DNA from: Barnesiella sp. WM24
Lineage (GTDB): Bacteria > Bacteroidota > Bacteroidia > Bacteroidales > Muribaculaceae
Assembly (NCBI RefSeq): GCF_004570975.1
Contig: NZ_SPPC01000011.1
Span: forward strand, 62,001 to 126,000
Direction: 5' to 3'
DNA length: 64,000 nucleotides
In this document: positions 9,201-17,331 of the stretch, in pieces
How positions within the stretch are numbered: the first letter of the stretch is position 1
How the letters are laid out: each line of letters starts with the position of its first letter
Translations under genes and position numbers: made by a program
The notes under the pieces: generated by a model
Told to the model about the DNA's origin: nothing
Seen by the model: only the letters and a program-made list of their open reading frames with translations
Database searches by the model: none

Positions 9201-11436
9201 TAGTGAAGTCTCGCTGGGCCGCTTCTGCGAAGTATGGAGTGAAGTCGAACTTGAACGTGTAGTTTGTCGCTGAGGTCGATGAATTCTGATTGACATTCTC
9301 GCTCCATAAGGAAAGCCCGGTTGTTGCGTCGATGATTTCGAGACGACGGATGACGCCCAATACCTCTGTATCGCCATCGAATGTAACAGACTTAATGGCA
9401 GCATTTGCTATGATGTCAGAACCAAACGCTGCGTATATGGCAGGGTTCTCGAGGTATATAGAGAGCGTGGAGCCACTTGCGGAGCCCGAACCGGTGCTTT
9501 TGGGGAGCATGATGGGATCGCCCATTTCGTTGCCTCGCTTGTCAACAGCCTTGATTATATGGTTGTCGGCATCTTGGTCGAGGTCAAGATGGTCGAAAGC
9601 TGATTGTTGCATTTCGTAGGCCCCCCCTGTTGAAAATGCGTCTTTGCCACCGTTTTCGGGCTGGTCTGAGGTTTTTACAGCACCGCCGCCGCCAAACTCT
9701 TTCCAGAGTTCTTTGTTGGCAAAGTCGGTTACTTCTCCGGTAAATTGGTAGGTTTCCCATTTGTATTCTTCGGCACGAAATGTCAATATAAGACCACTCT
9801 TGGCGTAAGTGATGCCGGAAGACTGCTGTGTCGAGAGTATTGCATCAATGGCACTGTCTTTCGTGTAGTAGCCGGTTACGGTTCGGGGGCAGAGATTATC
9901 TACATTGATAATAGCCTCTGCGCCGGCGGACATCCCTGCAAGGTCTATCCAATTCTTGGTACTCTTGAACTGGGCCTCGGTCACGTTGGGACCGACATAT
10001 TGATATGTTTTCCAAGAGCCAGCACTAATGGCGAATGTAATCTGCAAACCGAGCAATGCTTTGTCGGCTGCAAAAACTGCATTGAGGACATTGTGAGTTT
10101 GTGTTTCAGCCATTATGTCCGAGTAATACTCTCCGTCTGGGAGGGGTATTTCTACCGTGGCGTTGAACGTATTGCCGACAGCTGCCCCACCTCCGCCAAA
10201 TGGTTTCCATTGGGTGACGTCATTCCAATCGGCATCTTCGTCGAACACATTCTTCTGCCACTGGTATGCTACCCATTTGTATTTCTCCTCGCCATTACTG
10301 CCGAGTTCAGCCATGAGAAAGGTAACTACTGCACCATAGGCTTGGTAAGCTTCATCAACTGAGCTTACTGCACTCTGGAGTGTGTAGAATGGTTCGTCTG
10401 TGTCATAGAGCGCATTCAGGTTGAGGAACAGCGTAGCCATGAGCTGGTGGCTATGGTTCGACAACTGATTTCTATTCTCGATTGACTGCTCGTAGGCCTC
10501 TTTACCCTTGTCTCCGGGGAAAGCAGTGTTTGCGGTCTCTCCGAGCGCGAGGTCATTTCCGATTATTACGAGTTCACTACTACTCCAACGAAAGGTCTTG
10601 TTGTCAGAGGTGCTGATATAAACTTTGCCAGACTCTGGGGTAACACCATCTGCTGTAACTACCCCAAAATTTTCCTTATCGGCCCAGTCAGAATAATACT
10701 TGAACACCGCCATGTTGAGTTCGAGGTGTCCTTCTTTATCAGTCCAGTAATCACTGAGTCCGGGACGGAGTATGCCACCAGGAATCGTAGGCGTTGACAT
10801 TTCGACATCATCTGCCTGCACCGACGGAATGTCTGCCACCGTAGTTCCTCGGAGGGGACGCAGAACGCCGCCCCAGTCTATAACAGAATCTTGAGCATAA
10901 ATCGTACTTACTGCAAGTATGAACTTGTTTGTTTCCTTGTTATACACAAGCATTGCACCGGGCGTGGTTGACTTTGCGCCTGTCGGAGAGTCTTGGATTG
11001 TGATACCTTCGACCATAGCGTGAAACTCAACAACATCGTCAACGAAACCAGGAAGGTATGCTGCCGGCACTTTTGCGTTGGCATCGAGAGGAGCAATGCC
11101 GCTTGGCATACCTTTGGAATCGGTAACTTTCTTAGCTGCTTCGGCTGTACTTTTAGCTGTGTCGGCAGTAGACTGGGCCGCTGTTGCTTTTGTTTTTGCA
11201 TCTTTGGCCTCATTGTATGCAGTAGTAGCCGTGTTTGATGCTACTGTTACAGCCTGTTGAAGCGTGTTGTCTTTAGATGCTCGTTCACTCGTTTCTGTGG
11301 AAAGCGATTGGTCGACGTTCTCGATGATGTCAACAAGGACTTTTCCGACTCGCTCTGCCGTGTTTTTGCCCTCACCGTCCTCATATCTGATAAGGTCGGC
11401 TTGGTTTTTGAGATTGGTTTTATTATTCAGACCCAT
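3247..11436 (-). CDS. Giant fibre / receptor-binding protein, DGR target (variable protein)
   Basis: A 2729-residue virion protein, expected to sit at the tail or neck and bind host surface. The N-terminus (~1-110) has an Ala/Thr/Lys-rich coiled coil (TAAQSTADTAKSTAEAAKK), followed by two or three similar WxxxFGGGGA repeats (ending KPFGGGGAAVG, KEFGGGGAVK) typical of Bacteroidota phage fibres. Around 990-1240 is a LamG/concanavalin-like segment beginning LFGYDFASRSNS; around 1985-2110 is a leucine-rich, LRR-like stretch. The last ~280 residues form the C-type-lectin/FGE-like variable domain; VR covers about 2677-2713, rich in Ser/Tyr, followed by RLAFSGNFEIVE. The gene is the last of the head operon, 15 bp after the connector gene. 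Confidence 0.93.
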   Translation of the reverse strand: MGLNNKTNLKNQADLIRYEDGEGKNTAERVGKVLVDIIENVDQSLSTETSERASKDNTLQQAVTVASNTATTAYNEAKDAKTKATAAQSTADTAKSTAEAAKKVTDSKGMPSGIAPLDANAKVPAAYLPGFVDDVVEFHAMVEGITIQDSPTGAKSTTPGAMLVYNKETNKFILAVSTIYAQDSVIDWGGVLRPLRGTTVADIPSVQADDVEMSTPTIPGGILRPGLSDYWTDKEGHLELNMAVFKYYSDWADKENFGVVTADGVTPESGKVYISTSDNKTFRWSSSELVIIGNDLALGETANTAFPGDKGKEAYEQSIENRNQLSNHSHQLMATLFLNLNALYDTDEPFYTLQSAVSSVDEAYQAYGAVVTFLMAELGSNGEEKYKWVAYQWQKNVFDEDADWNDVTQWKPFGGGGAAVGNTFNATVEIPLPDGEYYSDIMAETQTHNVLNAVFAADKALLGLQITFAISAGSWKTYQYVGPNVTEAQFKSTKNWIDLAGMSAGAEAIINVDNLCPRTVTGYYTKDSAIDAILSTQQSSGITYAKSGLILTFRAEEYKWETYQFTGEVTDFANKELWKEFGGGGAVKTSDQPENGGKDAFSTGGAYEMQQSAFDHLDLDQDADNHIIKAVDKRGNEMGDPIMLPKSTGSGSASGSTLSIYLENPAIYAAFGSDIIANAAIKSVTFDGDTEVLGVIRRLEIIDATTGLSLWSENVNQNSSTSATNYTFKFDFTPYFAEAAQRDFTIVAYDAEGNVKRRTVTVTAVDVTCTSVQTINYTSSSVLEVGGSSKNLLMYKFANNVSKQGVKVMTEIYLDGEWKKLGEATITDSYSHSISIDPCNVLGGGERLEHGSYPIRISGEDVASGVKGNTIYSTIMCVDSKSNVPIVALRYNDVNNGIVRLYDNLELEIAAYTPGKEPTTVEVYMNGEEIISNDCYISQTYPIRKQIQGYDTDGSTIIQFYAKSGASQTSPISVRVVGSAISAIIKEGALFGYDFASRSNSEADHTITNNGYTMDVIGANWSSNGFATYLNENCLRIAENVKARIPYAPFGSAATERTNGMAFQFAFATNNVKDEDAKLMECYDPNSGAGFYICGNKIVVCCKNGTPSQITRSFRCSEKVTVGIVVEPSTITVNRGSTDYSTIKLYVDGEEIGAIGYVSNSGAILNQKQISFDGTDGDFYLYYTLAYDSYYEWAQAFQNYLCKLTDTNAMIAEFDAENVLDNQNRPSMDLLKEKGFPYYVVVAPQATFDSFDSDIDTKTNFLCTLYYFHPTLPWRSFKAENVRWRRQGTTSAKRPIKNDRFYLCKEKNWKITALNPDYTNADALKTYELFSIGYVRVIENSIPVAILTVKVDYSDSSMANDCGVCDMMNATFRALGSDYITPAQRAFDGTWSKSGISVTGLQMNHSTANHPIAAFRATNDSLSDAWFHARGNWKEDKGEQVALGFKDTSGYNKGCRNYGDFVEFFGKATFNSAGKFQSQETLTEIMARFKTTEGLDTSKLYLLSQYCGRDYIFMRHSGGEWARCTGSMKQVNGKWQIIGDVLNPVSGYELITYDAMDWFMGVGSIDDMMAPVETQSSWVSKLSLGQQSYPAWTQYFECMIDDDQLQEDLAMGRKVPYELFNVLKFCDSCDYSKAALSATWKQLWRDNAWRYMSIQSLLAYYTFTDYLAAVDQQAKNMQPMFFLEDGCWVENGEYHSPSAMEPIRMYFNKVYDCDTCNGKDNDGGNTIPAELDPAEDDKCYAGRGSILWNNLRRCDNQEMVANAMGGTLTLPGVVDLMRNLPEVDGIGAGPFSPKGANYYFVQKRIAFWPKVVCTFDCERKYIKYSELYTDIYYYALHGSGRQSLPRFIEQRWRIRDGYYQTGDFKDASHVLGGRIGAKTGAVIRFRAAKSGYFGIGNDGGNVTQGMYLKAGEQGTFTNFQHGDNILLYIYQADQMSEIDLSQISLDPNFQFSQMKLAEKIVIGSTNHRQSWRLSPGNTGFLTNMNLGDLPFLTHLDVRTTEVASINAAKCPRLESVLASGSELTNISTAETSPISTLELPATMTELNFINLPNLTYPGGLTIAGMSSVNRLMLAGCPNVDPYTLISGIVGSSNLRYLRLPDVNITAPSSILKSLRASGAIGLDPTGSAYEESNQCSGVTGRWIMEDLIDDTELDKTKPNSLAAYFPQLTLFNSQYSCVRFDDTDDDCQNITNLDNGTSKEDYEPSGHFVKIFDAAHPYRCTYDSRESKLLARQIMDTNYNLMANGTEYDPTDQAGEGFDVMLGFGLYWYKGVNDFKNQKKYLFACSFASLPLSTAMKTNRKKLADILVKAYSCVYTSNNGTALSKGEDYEIVDNANMNVYELEVEGMKQVRWPGLNNAQIGAVFVDENDKVVGTFNMAVSHSLFDFSIGDYVFCDVPSGAKKIVFTSPTGFDNLEAIAVDSAAIEAIEPDWVWVPMRFVGIYGMSVDALMRPRSISGVKTRTGTGTSVTNADWKYDNEGNITNTSVPTSTMNYTYADILNLIEMRGKGFHGISYEISKDIANLVMALTGTRDIQAYAGYGCGSQYVTGQNNFNSYGKVTRKYSGSNIGNIIFGIQNFVGCNWEVMDFIAANVPSFAQYKKDKRIATSSYPLDAKYHVVRNYQTKEESVIQGLNTSGYCIGRVKFGRYCDIIASRVTTDNSKWNKNYSDGYYYTNDRGRCVGRSYYSANANGGLVFSSAYYASSSSSTSVSSRLAFSGNFEIVESAESAA
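3298..3407 (-). repeat. DGR variable repeat (VR)
   Basis: The copy of TR inside the 3' end of the fibre gene, codon-aligned (codon boundaries at 3298+3n). Relative to TR it changes eleven codons: seven or more Asn become Ser or Tyr, one becomes Val (two changes in one codon) and one Tyr becomes Phe. On the coding strand six changes are A to T and six A to G; none is A to C. The invariant framework (GRCVGRS, ANANGGLV, SSRL) is kept. Three more T-to-C differences at TR 3122-3124 might extend the repeat, but homology is lost right after. Confidence 0.97.
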
Positions 11437-11450
11437 AGTAAGATTGTTTT

Positions 11451-11966
11451 TTAACTTCCTATTTTGCGAATGGTGCAGCCACCAGCGGAGATCACTCGAC
11501 GGTTACGTCCTGATTGGAAAAGATTTTGAGATTTACAAAAGGCAACACACTCGTTGAGATAGTGGTGTGCTACTTCAAGAGCGTTGTTGTAGCAATCTGA
11601 CCGCTCTTTACTCGAAATTTCACGAGAGTAGTCGCCTTGCTTTACGACAGTGCCGAAGCGGGTACTTTGGAAGTCTCCTGTCATTACATTCTGCGCATAC
11701 ACATAGTATGAGAGTGCGACTTTGAGACCCATAAAAGACCGCATTTCTCCATTACAGTCATTGTATGTGCCGCCATTAAGCAGGAGCTTGTATATGTCGT
11801 TACTGTCGCCTTCGGCGAGGATTTTTAAGAACAACGCGTCTCCGAGTGCCGGCTTAATATTCATTTGCTCAGCTTCGGTGATGTATGCGAGTAATTTTGA
11901 ATCTTCGACCTTACCGATGGGTCGGCCAAGTGTTACTACTTCTTCAGGGCTTATTATGTGCTCCAT
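11451..11966 (-). CDS. Head-tail connector-like protein (DUF6712-like)
   Basis: 171 residues. Short helical protein with SKLLAYITEAEQMNIKPALGDALFLKIL near the start, a YNDCNGEMRSFMGLKVALSYYVYA centre, and VKQGDYSREISSKE followed by a helix with YNNALEVAHHYLNECVAFC. This order (EAE...LG..L...L, GL..AL.YY.Y, then a Ser/Glu rich loop and two helices) is that of the small head-completion/adaptor proteins of Bacteroidota phages. It overlaps the 3' end of the portal gene by 23 bp, which supports a connector role at the portal ring. Family name is given from memory and is tentative. Confidence 0.6.
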   Translation of the reverse strand: MEHIISPEEVVTLGRPIGKVEDSKLLAYITEAEQMNIKPALGDALFLKILAEGDSNDIYKLLLNGGTYNDCNGEMRSFMGLKVALSYYVYAQNVMTGDFQSTRFGTVVKQGDYSREISSKERSDCYNNALEVAHHYLNECVAFCKSQNLFQSGRNRRVISAGGCTIRKIGS

Positions 11967-13143
11967 CGCTTTCGTTTGATTGGTTGCTCACATAGACCAA
12001 AGGCTGAATCGAGTAGTCACCGTTTGGGTTGACTTCTTCATACCAGTGGTCGAATATCTTTTTCAGTGCTCGAGATATGGCACGTCTCTCTTTGGCGACA
12101 TACGAGTTGTAATACTCGTAGGCTTCTTTGACTGCCGTTCCACTCCAACCAGTCTTGCCAGTGCGTATGAGATACCATGGCTCTTGGCCGAAAGCTGAAT
12201 AGATTCGCTCGGTCGTACTTTTTTCCGTAGAGTCGAACTTATCATCAAAGTTGGTGGATTCAAACGGAACAAATTCCGGCTTATCTTCTTCAGAATTATA
12301 GGTTACATCTATGATGGAACAGGCATTTACATCGCCTTGGAATGCATCAAGGCTCTTAACGAAGTCTATGTCGTCAAGAGTCGATTCATTCCTTGTATCT
12401 CCATTATCATCAAGGCCGGTCGCCACCCCCTTTTTGTGCATGAGCATACCTGACATCAGGAAGTTATTTCGGGTGTTGCGATATTTGACGTTATCCAGTC
12501 CTTCGTCTGTCGAAAGATTGGTCACCACTTTGTCGTAAATCGGTTTAGGATACTCGAAACGACCATCCATGGAGTACCAAAGAATTTGGCCCTTATATTT
12601 GTCAATACCGCCGGATTTGACGATTTGAGCAAGGATTACTTCTTTAATGGGATTGAACGTGTATATTTTATCCACATGTCCCTTATCCACAAGGATTTTA
12701 TTACCCTTACGCGTCTTATGGCCAGTCCAGTCCGGATGTATATTTATGTAAGTTACCGATCCGCTTTCGGTTTCTTCCTCAAGACGACAGTTTTGGAACG
12801 GTATATGGTTAAGTTCTACGATTTCGCAAGCAAGATTGTAATTGACATGAAGTGCGAAACCATGATATAATGCCATATCCTGAGCTATAAGTCCCAATAT
12901 ATCGTCGACTGTATCTCCGGCTCTATTTACGACATATTCTGAAAAGTTGGTGTCGTTTAATCCGTTACCTTCTATGAATGTCTGATAGCGGTCACAACAT
13001 CCTCCCCCTGTCGGACTATTCAATATCAAGTCTAGCATACGCTGAGGATATAGGTTATCCTTTCCGTATGCCTGGATATTGAGAGTACTCCAGTAGGCGG
13101 TTGTGAGACGCTTGGGAGAACGTTTGACGCTATTTATATTCAT
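11944..13143 (-). CDS. Portal protein
   Basis: 399 residues. Forms the dodecameric ring at one capsid vertex for DNA entry and exit. The N-terminal part (YGKDNLYPQRMLDLILNSP, then a C-C-D-R-Y-Q-x-F-I-E-G-NG segment), the central wing with WTG and IYTFNPI, and the helical clip/stem (NNFLMSGMLMHKKG ... LDAFQGDVNACSIIDV ... STEKSTTERIYSAFGQEPWYL) match Bacteroidota phage portals; the terminal RAISRALKKIFDHWYEEV helix is usual. It lies after the capsid genes, where most phages have the portal before the protease. The acidic N-terminal coiled-coil protein is 6 bp upstream and the connector overlaps its end. Confidence 0.8.
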   Translation of the reverse strand: MNINSVKRSPKRLTTAYWSTLNIQAYGKDNLYPQRMLDLILNSPTGGGCCDRYQTFIEGNGLNDTNFSEYVVNRAGDTVDDILGLIAQDMALYHGFALHVNYNLACEIVELNHIPFQNCRLEEETESGSVTYINIHPDWTGHKTRKGNKILVDKGHVDKIYTFNPIKEVILAQIVKSGGIDKYKGQILWYSMDGRFEYPKPIYDKVVTNLSTDEGLDNVKYRNTRNNFLMSGMLMHKKGVATGLDDNGDTRNESTLDDIDFVKSLDAFQGDVNACSIIDVTYNSEEDKPEFVPFESTNFDDKFDSTEKSTTERIYSAFGQEPWYLIRTGKTGWSGTAVKEAYEYYNSYVAKERRAISRALKKIFDHWYEEVNPNGDYSIQPLVYVSNQSNESDGAHNKP

Positions 13144-13149
13144 CGAGTA

Positions 13150-13962
13150 TTACTCGGTGTCCTTGGCACCGTTGTTTTTGAGCCGGGTGTTGGCTGCTTT
13201 GAGTGCGCGGTTGTCGGTTTTGAGGGTTGCGATTTCTTCGTTGGCTGCATCGAGATCGGCTTTTGCTGTTTCCAGTTCCATGCGAAGCAGAGCCACATCT
13301 TCGGACTCTACACCTTCTCCGTCCGAAGCCGTTTGATTGCCGGTTTTGGCATTGAGTTCTTCGATGCGCTTTTCGAGGTTGGTATTTTCCTCCTCGAGTT
13401 CTCTGACTTTGTTTTCAGCCTCTGTGCGCAATAATTCAGCTTTTGCGGCTGCTTCCTGCGCTTCTGTAAGTTGGACTTTAAGGTTTTCAATCTCTTCGGA
13501 ATTATCTGCTGCCGGAGTAACTTTCTCTACTTCCTCATGAGTCTTTTTTGCTTCGATTTCCGCAACTTTCCGTTTTGCGAAAGCGGCGGCGCGTGCTTCC
13601 CAATCGTCAGGATAATGGGCATACTTGTTGATTTCATCGGGGAAATTGCTTAGGTGTTCCTCAGCCACTTCGTCGGATATGGGATTTGTATAAAATTTTG
13701 ATGTGCCGAATGGGTGGATTAAGGCTCCGCCTTTGAGCACATAGTTTGGCGTCTTGGGCATGGTCTTTGTTTTTTTAAGATGGTTGACAATGATGACGTA
13801 AGCGTCACGGTAACAATCGCTACAGCCGGTTTTGGTAATGTCCTTACCGAACAGCTTCCTGTGTAGCGAGTCAAGTAGCAACCTGTCTGAAGAAGAGAAG
13901 CCGCTCTGGAAACGGCTTCTCATTTCAGACAATCGCTGCATAGTATCTTCGTAACTACTCAT
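13150..13962 (-). CDS. Putative virion protein with long C-terminal coiled coil
   Basis: 270 residues. The first ~140 contain RLLLDSLHRKLFGKDITKTGCSDCYRDAY, a C-x2-C pair in a helical setting that recurs in Bacteroidota phage head operons, then a segment ending DDWEARAAAFAKRKV. From ~150 on, heptads dominate (ENLKVQLTEAQEAAAKAELL ... REDLEEENTNLEKRIEEL-type) to the end, so a long coiled coil is certain. Position between the 198-residue structural protein and portal suggests an internal scaffold-like or head-assembly role, but no specific function is recognised. Confidence 0.6.
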   Translation of the reverse strand: MSSYEDTMQRLSEMRSRFQSGFSSSDRLLLDSLHRKLFGKDITKTGCSDCYRDAYVIIVNHLKKTKTMPKTPNYVLKGGALIHPFGTSKFYTNPISDEVAEEHLSNFPDEINKYAHYPDDWEARAAAFAKRKVAEIEAKKTHEEVEKVTPAADNSEEIENLKVQLTEAQEAAAKAELLRTEAENKVRELEEENTNLEKRIEELNAKTGNQTASDGEGVESEDVALLRMELETAKADLDAANEEIATLKTDNRALKAANTRLKNNGAKDTE

Positions 13963-13970
13963 ATGGCAGA

Positions 13971-14567
13971 CTATGAGCCGCTGACGAGAGATTCAAGGGC
14001 TGTGCGGGTTGCTGCAAGGCTTTCGGCATAGAGGAAAATGCCTGATGTGGGAGCATTCTCTTCCTGGAGTGTGGCAAGCCAACCGCCTTCGGTATCGTCA
14101 GAATACTTGTCGTCATCTAGGGCTGTAGCCGTGAGACCGGCTTCAAGTCCATAGATTTCAAAAGTATTCTTGTTGTCGGAGCCTGGGAATTTATTCTCCA
14201 GTACGACAACGAACGTACCATTGGCAAGCTGGTCTATGATGTTGTGGGACACATCAGGACCATTGTCCAGGATGACGATTGATACGTCTTTGTTGAATCG
14301 GTTTCGATATGTTCCGGCTGACAGAGTTTTCTTCGTGCCAGTGTAGGGACTCTTGCCGGGAACATACATTTTGTAGGCCTTTTTACCAGTCTTCAAAATG
14401 AGTGACTTCACGATGTTGGGATTCTGAGCGTCACGGGCGGCGGCCTCAAAATCGATGTCGTTGTAGTTCATGATGAAACCATACGACTTGATACCTTTTA
14501 CCGGCTTTACGGCACAGCTGGCCACCAGGTCGGCGGCCAACTGGTAATCACAACTTTCTGTAGCCAT
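13971..14567 (-). CDS. Putative tail tube or other major structural protein
   Basis: 198 residues, beta-rich, no transmembrane segment. Features: an early VKGIKSYGFIMNYNDIDFE segment, SGKSPYTGTKKTL-like Gly/Lys loops, NGTFVVVLENKFPGSDNKN and a C-terminal GGWLATLQEENAPTSGIFLY stretch. The pattern (compact beta protein directly after the capsid gene) fits a tube or head-decorating protein; similar proteins in Bacteroidota phages carry only structural annotations. Gene lies 11 bp after the capsid stop. Specific role uncertain. Confidence 0.5.
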   Translation of the reverse strand: MATESCDYQLAADLVASCAVKPVKGIKSYGFIMNYNDIDFEAAARDAQNPNIVKSLILKTGKKAYKMYVPGKSPYTGTKKTLSAGTYRNRFNKDVSIVILDNGPDVSHNIIDQLANGTFVVVLENKFPGSDNKNTFEIYGLEAGLTATALDDDKYSDDTEGGWLATLQEENAPTSGIFLYAESLAATRTALESLVSGS

Positions 14568-14578
14568 ATCTCCGAGAT

Positions 14579-15643
14579 TTAGATTGCAACCTGGACGAGC
14601 GCGTCTTCACCTACGAGAGTACCGATCTTAGATGCGGCGTAGATGTAGTTCTTGCGGTCCACGTCGTTGAATGTGACACTGAGGTTTGCGATTTTGTCCT
14701 TGTCGTTCGTACCCACGAAGAGATTCTCAGGGGAGCAGACGATAGCACGGTGCGGGCAGTTCAGGGCTGTACCGGTGTCCTCGTACTTGGCAATCATGCG
14801 GTCCCAGATGTCAATAGCATAGATGGGACGACCGTCATACTGCGAGAGGGTGATGCCGGCACCTACGTTCTCGAACGGCATTGTAGTTCGACCATAGCGT
14901 TCCACGATGTCGGTGCGGAGGGCCTTGAACAGCGACGAAGTGCAGAATATAGCGGACTTATCGTCATCAAAGATGCGGGAATCTGCGTCAGCCAAAAGAT
15001 TGTCGAAAATTTTGATTGCGGTGCCCGCTGAGAGAATTCCGTCTTTCTGTTTTGCATAGGTGGCCTCAGCGTTGGCTGCAATTTCTGTTTGCTGCTTGCT
15101 GTTTGCTGCGATAATCGCCTGAAGACGCTTCCACAGACCGTCACACATATTGAAGAGGGTGGGATCCACTCCGGCTTTGAGAACACCTCCGCCGGCAATA
15201 TTCTTGGCATCCTTGTCTCCGAACCACACGATACGCCAGAACATTTCGCGAATAGCTCTCTGGAGAAGTGGCATGAGCAAAACATCCCAATAGGGAGTGT
15301 CCTGAAGATAAGCACGTTCTGTGCCAGTGTTGAGGGAAGATTCTGCGATGGTATCCTCAAGGTCCTGATAGCAGATTTCCTTGGGGATTTCCCAGTCGCC
15401 GAGTTCCCATTCCTTCTGAATGCCGGTGATGTTGACTTTGGAGTAGGTCGGGTCGCAACCGCCACCTTTCTGGCCAACGTCGCCGAGGTCGTTGATGTAG
15501 CCGAGCTTTTCACCGTTCTTTACACCAGTTTTGGTGGTTACAGTCAGGTCGATGTCGGGATCATCAAACACCGTGAGGAAGAGCAATTCGCGAAGGTCCG
15601 TGATTGCCCCGTTGTCTACGGTAAATTGACTCCAGTTTATCAT
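14579..15643 (-). CDS. Major capsid protein
   Basis: 354 residues, the shell subunit. It follows directly after the protease-scaffold gene (30 bp gap), the canonical place. The sequence has a Thr/Val rich N-arm (DLTVTTKTGVKNGEKLGYI), GxxQKxWELGDWEIPKEICYQDLED, a P-loop like central helix with MFWRIVWFGDKDA, and a C-terminal part with SPENLFVGTNDKD and GEDALVQVAI, as in HK97-fold capsid proteins of Bacteroidota phages. No other gene in the head operon is a better candidate. Confidence 0.82.
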   Translation of the reverse strand: MINWSQFTVDNGAITDLRELLFLTVFDDPDIDLTVTTKTGVKNGEKLGYINDLGDVGQKGGGCDPTYSKVNITGIQKEWELGDWEIPKEICYQDLEDTIAESSLNTGTERAYLQDTPYWDVLLMPLLQRAIREMFWRIVWFGDKDAKNIAGGGVLKAGVDPTLFNMCDGLWKRLQAIIAANSKQQTEIAANAEATYAKQKDGILSAGTAIKIFDNLLADADSRIFDDDKSAIFCTSSLFKALRTDIVERYGRTTMPFENVGAGITLSQYDGRPIYAIDIWDRMIAKYEDTGTALNCPHRAIVCSPENLFVGTNDKDKIANLSVTFNDVDRKNYIYAASKIGTLVGEDALVQVAI

Positions 15644-15673
15644 AATTTCTGGTTAAATGGTTACACGATTGGT

Positions 15674-16999
15674 TTACTTTTTACCACGTTTCTCGCGTTT
15701 TGCGGTGGTAGCCTCGCGGCGTTCACGGATAGCCTTCTGAGTCTTTGACTCAGTGGGTGTCGCTTGGCCTCCACCGGCGGGTGCTCCATGAGAAACGAAG
15801 CGGCGGTTGGTAGGGGTGAAAGATGAGCGCATGCCGATGGTTGCGTCAAGCCATGCCATGCCTCCGGCCTTGTTGACTTTAGCAACGATGGGACGGGCAC
15901 TCTTGAGCTCTGTTTCCTGCTTTTCAATGGTCGCCTGCAGCTCTTCGACAGTCGCCTGCAGCTCTTCCACCTGTGGTGCATTCTCTTCGGGAGAGGCGTC
16001 CGGGTCGATTTCTTTGAGGCGTCCGGTGAGTTCAGCGATGATGGCGCGAATCTCGTCAGGGTCGTCCATAGAGTCGATGGGGTCGGGTTCGTCGTCATTC
16101 TGCTCGGGATCGATGATGTCGGTGATGATTTCACCTTCGACTACGACCTTTACGCCGTCGTCGAGAACATAGGTACCGTCAGGATAGGCAACGTCGCCAA
16201 TCTGCGGATCGCCGTCTTCACGTTCTACCGTGAACTCATTGCCGTCGGCTGCAGTCACAACCTGGGCTTTCGCACGAGCGATGCCGGCTTTGGCAAGAAA
16301 GCGAGCGAAAGCAGAGGGCTTCTTTTCAGCAGGGCTACCTGCTTGGGGTTTGGGTTTAGCCATAGTTTTGTTATTGGTTTGAGATTTGATATTTCGTTTC
16401 CTAAGTCTGTGAGCGGTCGTGGGTACGAGAATGTGGCTGATAAAACCAAGTTCTTGGGCGCGGTCTGCGTCGATGAACGTGTTCTTATCCATGAGAGCTT
16501 GTAATGCTTTGCGATTGGCTCCAGTACGTTCCACATAGAGATCCAAAATGCGGTCTTGCTCTTCACGCAGTGCTTTTGACTGCACTTCGAGCTCAGTAAT
16601 AAGAGCATCGAGCTTATCAGGTGTGTAGCGGAGAGGCAGGTCTGTCATCAGATACTCGTATGCTGGATTGTGCAAGCACATACGCATATTCTTGTTTGCG
16701 TACCGCCGTTCAGCAGGTGCTGCAAGAAGTATTACTGAGGCGATGGAGGAACATTCGCCCTCAACCGTTGCAGATACGGTCTTACCCGACCGGCGGAGAG
16801 CATCGTAGATAGCCCAACCCTCACCACAGTCGCCGCCGCAGCAATGAATTCGCACGTCGATGACGTTGTCATCTTCCGGTATAGCGTCGATGAACTCCTG
16901 CACGTCTTTGTAGCAAACCCCCTCGGGGCCGCCCATAGACACCGTGAAGGTCTTCTGTTCCTCGTCCACTATGTCGCTGTAGATTTTGAGTTTTGCCAT
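15674..16999 (-). CDS. Head maturation protease (ClpP-type) fused to scaffold
   Basis: About 441 residues from MAKLKIYSD. Residues ~50-190 form a ClpP-like serine protease: VRIHCCGGDCGEGWAIYDAL (oxyanion strand and first helix), nucleophile in GECSSIAS (Ser85/86) and His110 in RMCLHNPA. The second half is an acidic linker followed by a coiled coil (PQVEELQATVEELQATIE) and a basic tail, as in scaffold regions that the protease removes after assembly. The frame extends to 17035, but a -7 box overlaps those codons (17034-17041), so 16999 is the likelier start. First gene of the head operon. Confidence 0.88.
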   Translation of the reverse strand: MAKLKIYSDIVDEEQKTFTVSMGGPEGVCYKDVQEFIDAIPEDDNVIDVRIHCCGGDCGEGWAIYDALRRSGKTVSATVEGECSSIASVILLAAPAERRYANKNMRMCLHNPAYEYLMTDLPLRYTPDKLDALITELEVQSKALREEQDRILDLYVERTGANRKALQALMDKNTFIDADRAQELGFISHILVPTTAHRLRKRNIKSQTNNKTMAKPKPQAGSPAEKKPSAFARFLAKAGIARAKAQVVTAADGNEFTVEREDGDPQIGDVAYPDGTYVLDDGVKVVVEGEIITDIIDPEQNDDEPDPIDSMDDPDEIRAIIAELTGRLKEIDPDASPEENAPQVEELQATVEELQATIEKQETELKSARPIVAKVNKAGGMAWLDATIGMRSSFTPTNRRFVSHGAPAGGGQATPTESKTQKAIRERREATTAKREKRGKK

Positions 17000-17033
17000 T
17001 GCAGGATTGGTGTTGTTAGTATAATTCAATGTC

Positions 17034-17065
17034 AAAGTTAAGCATGGATTATGAGCTATAAATCA
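17034..17065 (-). promoter_or_regulatory. Bacteroidota-type promoter for the head operon
   Basis: On the minus strand TAACTTTG (17041-17034) matches the -7 consensus TAnnTTTG, with TTG/TTTA candidates for the -33 box about 20-26 nt upstream. Transcription would start about 17026, 25-30 nt before the ATG at 16999. Confidence 0.6.
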
Positions 17066-17258
17066 AGGTCTTATGAGAATGAGGTGCAATGATTGATGCA
17101 GTGCTTTTAGGGGCGATTATCGGACGCCAAATATTTATGTATCAAACACTTCGCAAGAATGGCAAATGTGTCGTAAGAATATCACCGGTGAGAGGCGGGC
17201 AGTCCTCGTCGAAACCACTATTTTCAGGTTATGGTGTGTTTCCAAAACAAAATGAAAC

Positions 17259-17285
17259 AAAAAAGGCCCGGCGATATGCCGAGCC
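17259..17285 (-). terminator. Rho-independent terminator of the 24556-17332 operon
   Basis: On the minus strand GGCTCGGC pairs with GCCGGGCC (8 bp, one G-U) around a 5-nt loop, followed by six T (17264-17259). It lies 46 bp after the stop of the last gene. The remaining ~220 bp to the head genes hold no convincing gene. Confidence 0.85.
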
Positions 17286-17331
17286 TTGTCAGTGAAATAA
17301 CAGTTTCACTCGTTTATGTATTTTGTTGAGT

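Noticed and set aside
9745-10362. 205-codon plus-strand frame
   Set aside because: Antisense to the giant fibre gene, whose translation is continuous with clear fibre features; the plus frame is a shadow.
17089-17295. 68-codon plus-strand frame between head and accessory operons
   Set aside because: Its 3' end runs through the terminator hairpin and it has no leader or family pattern.
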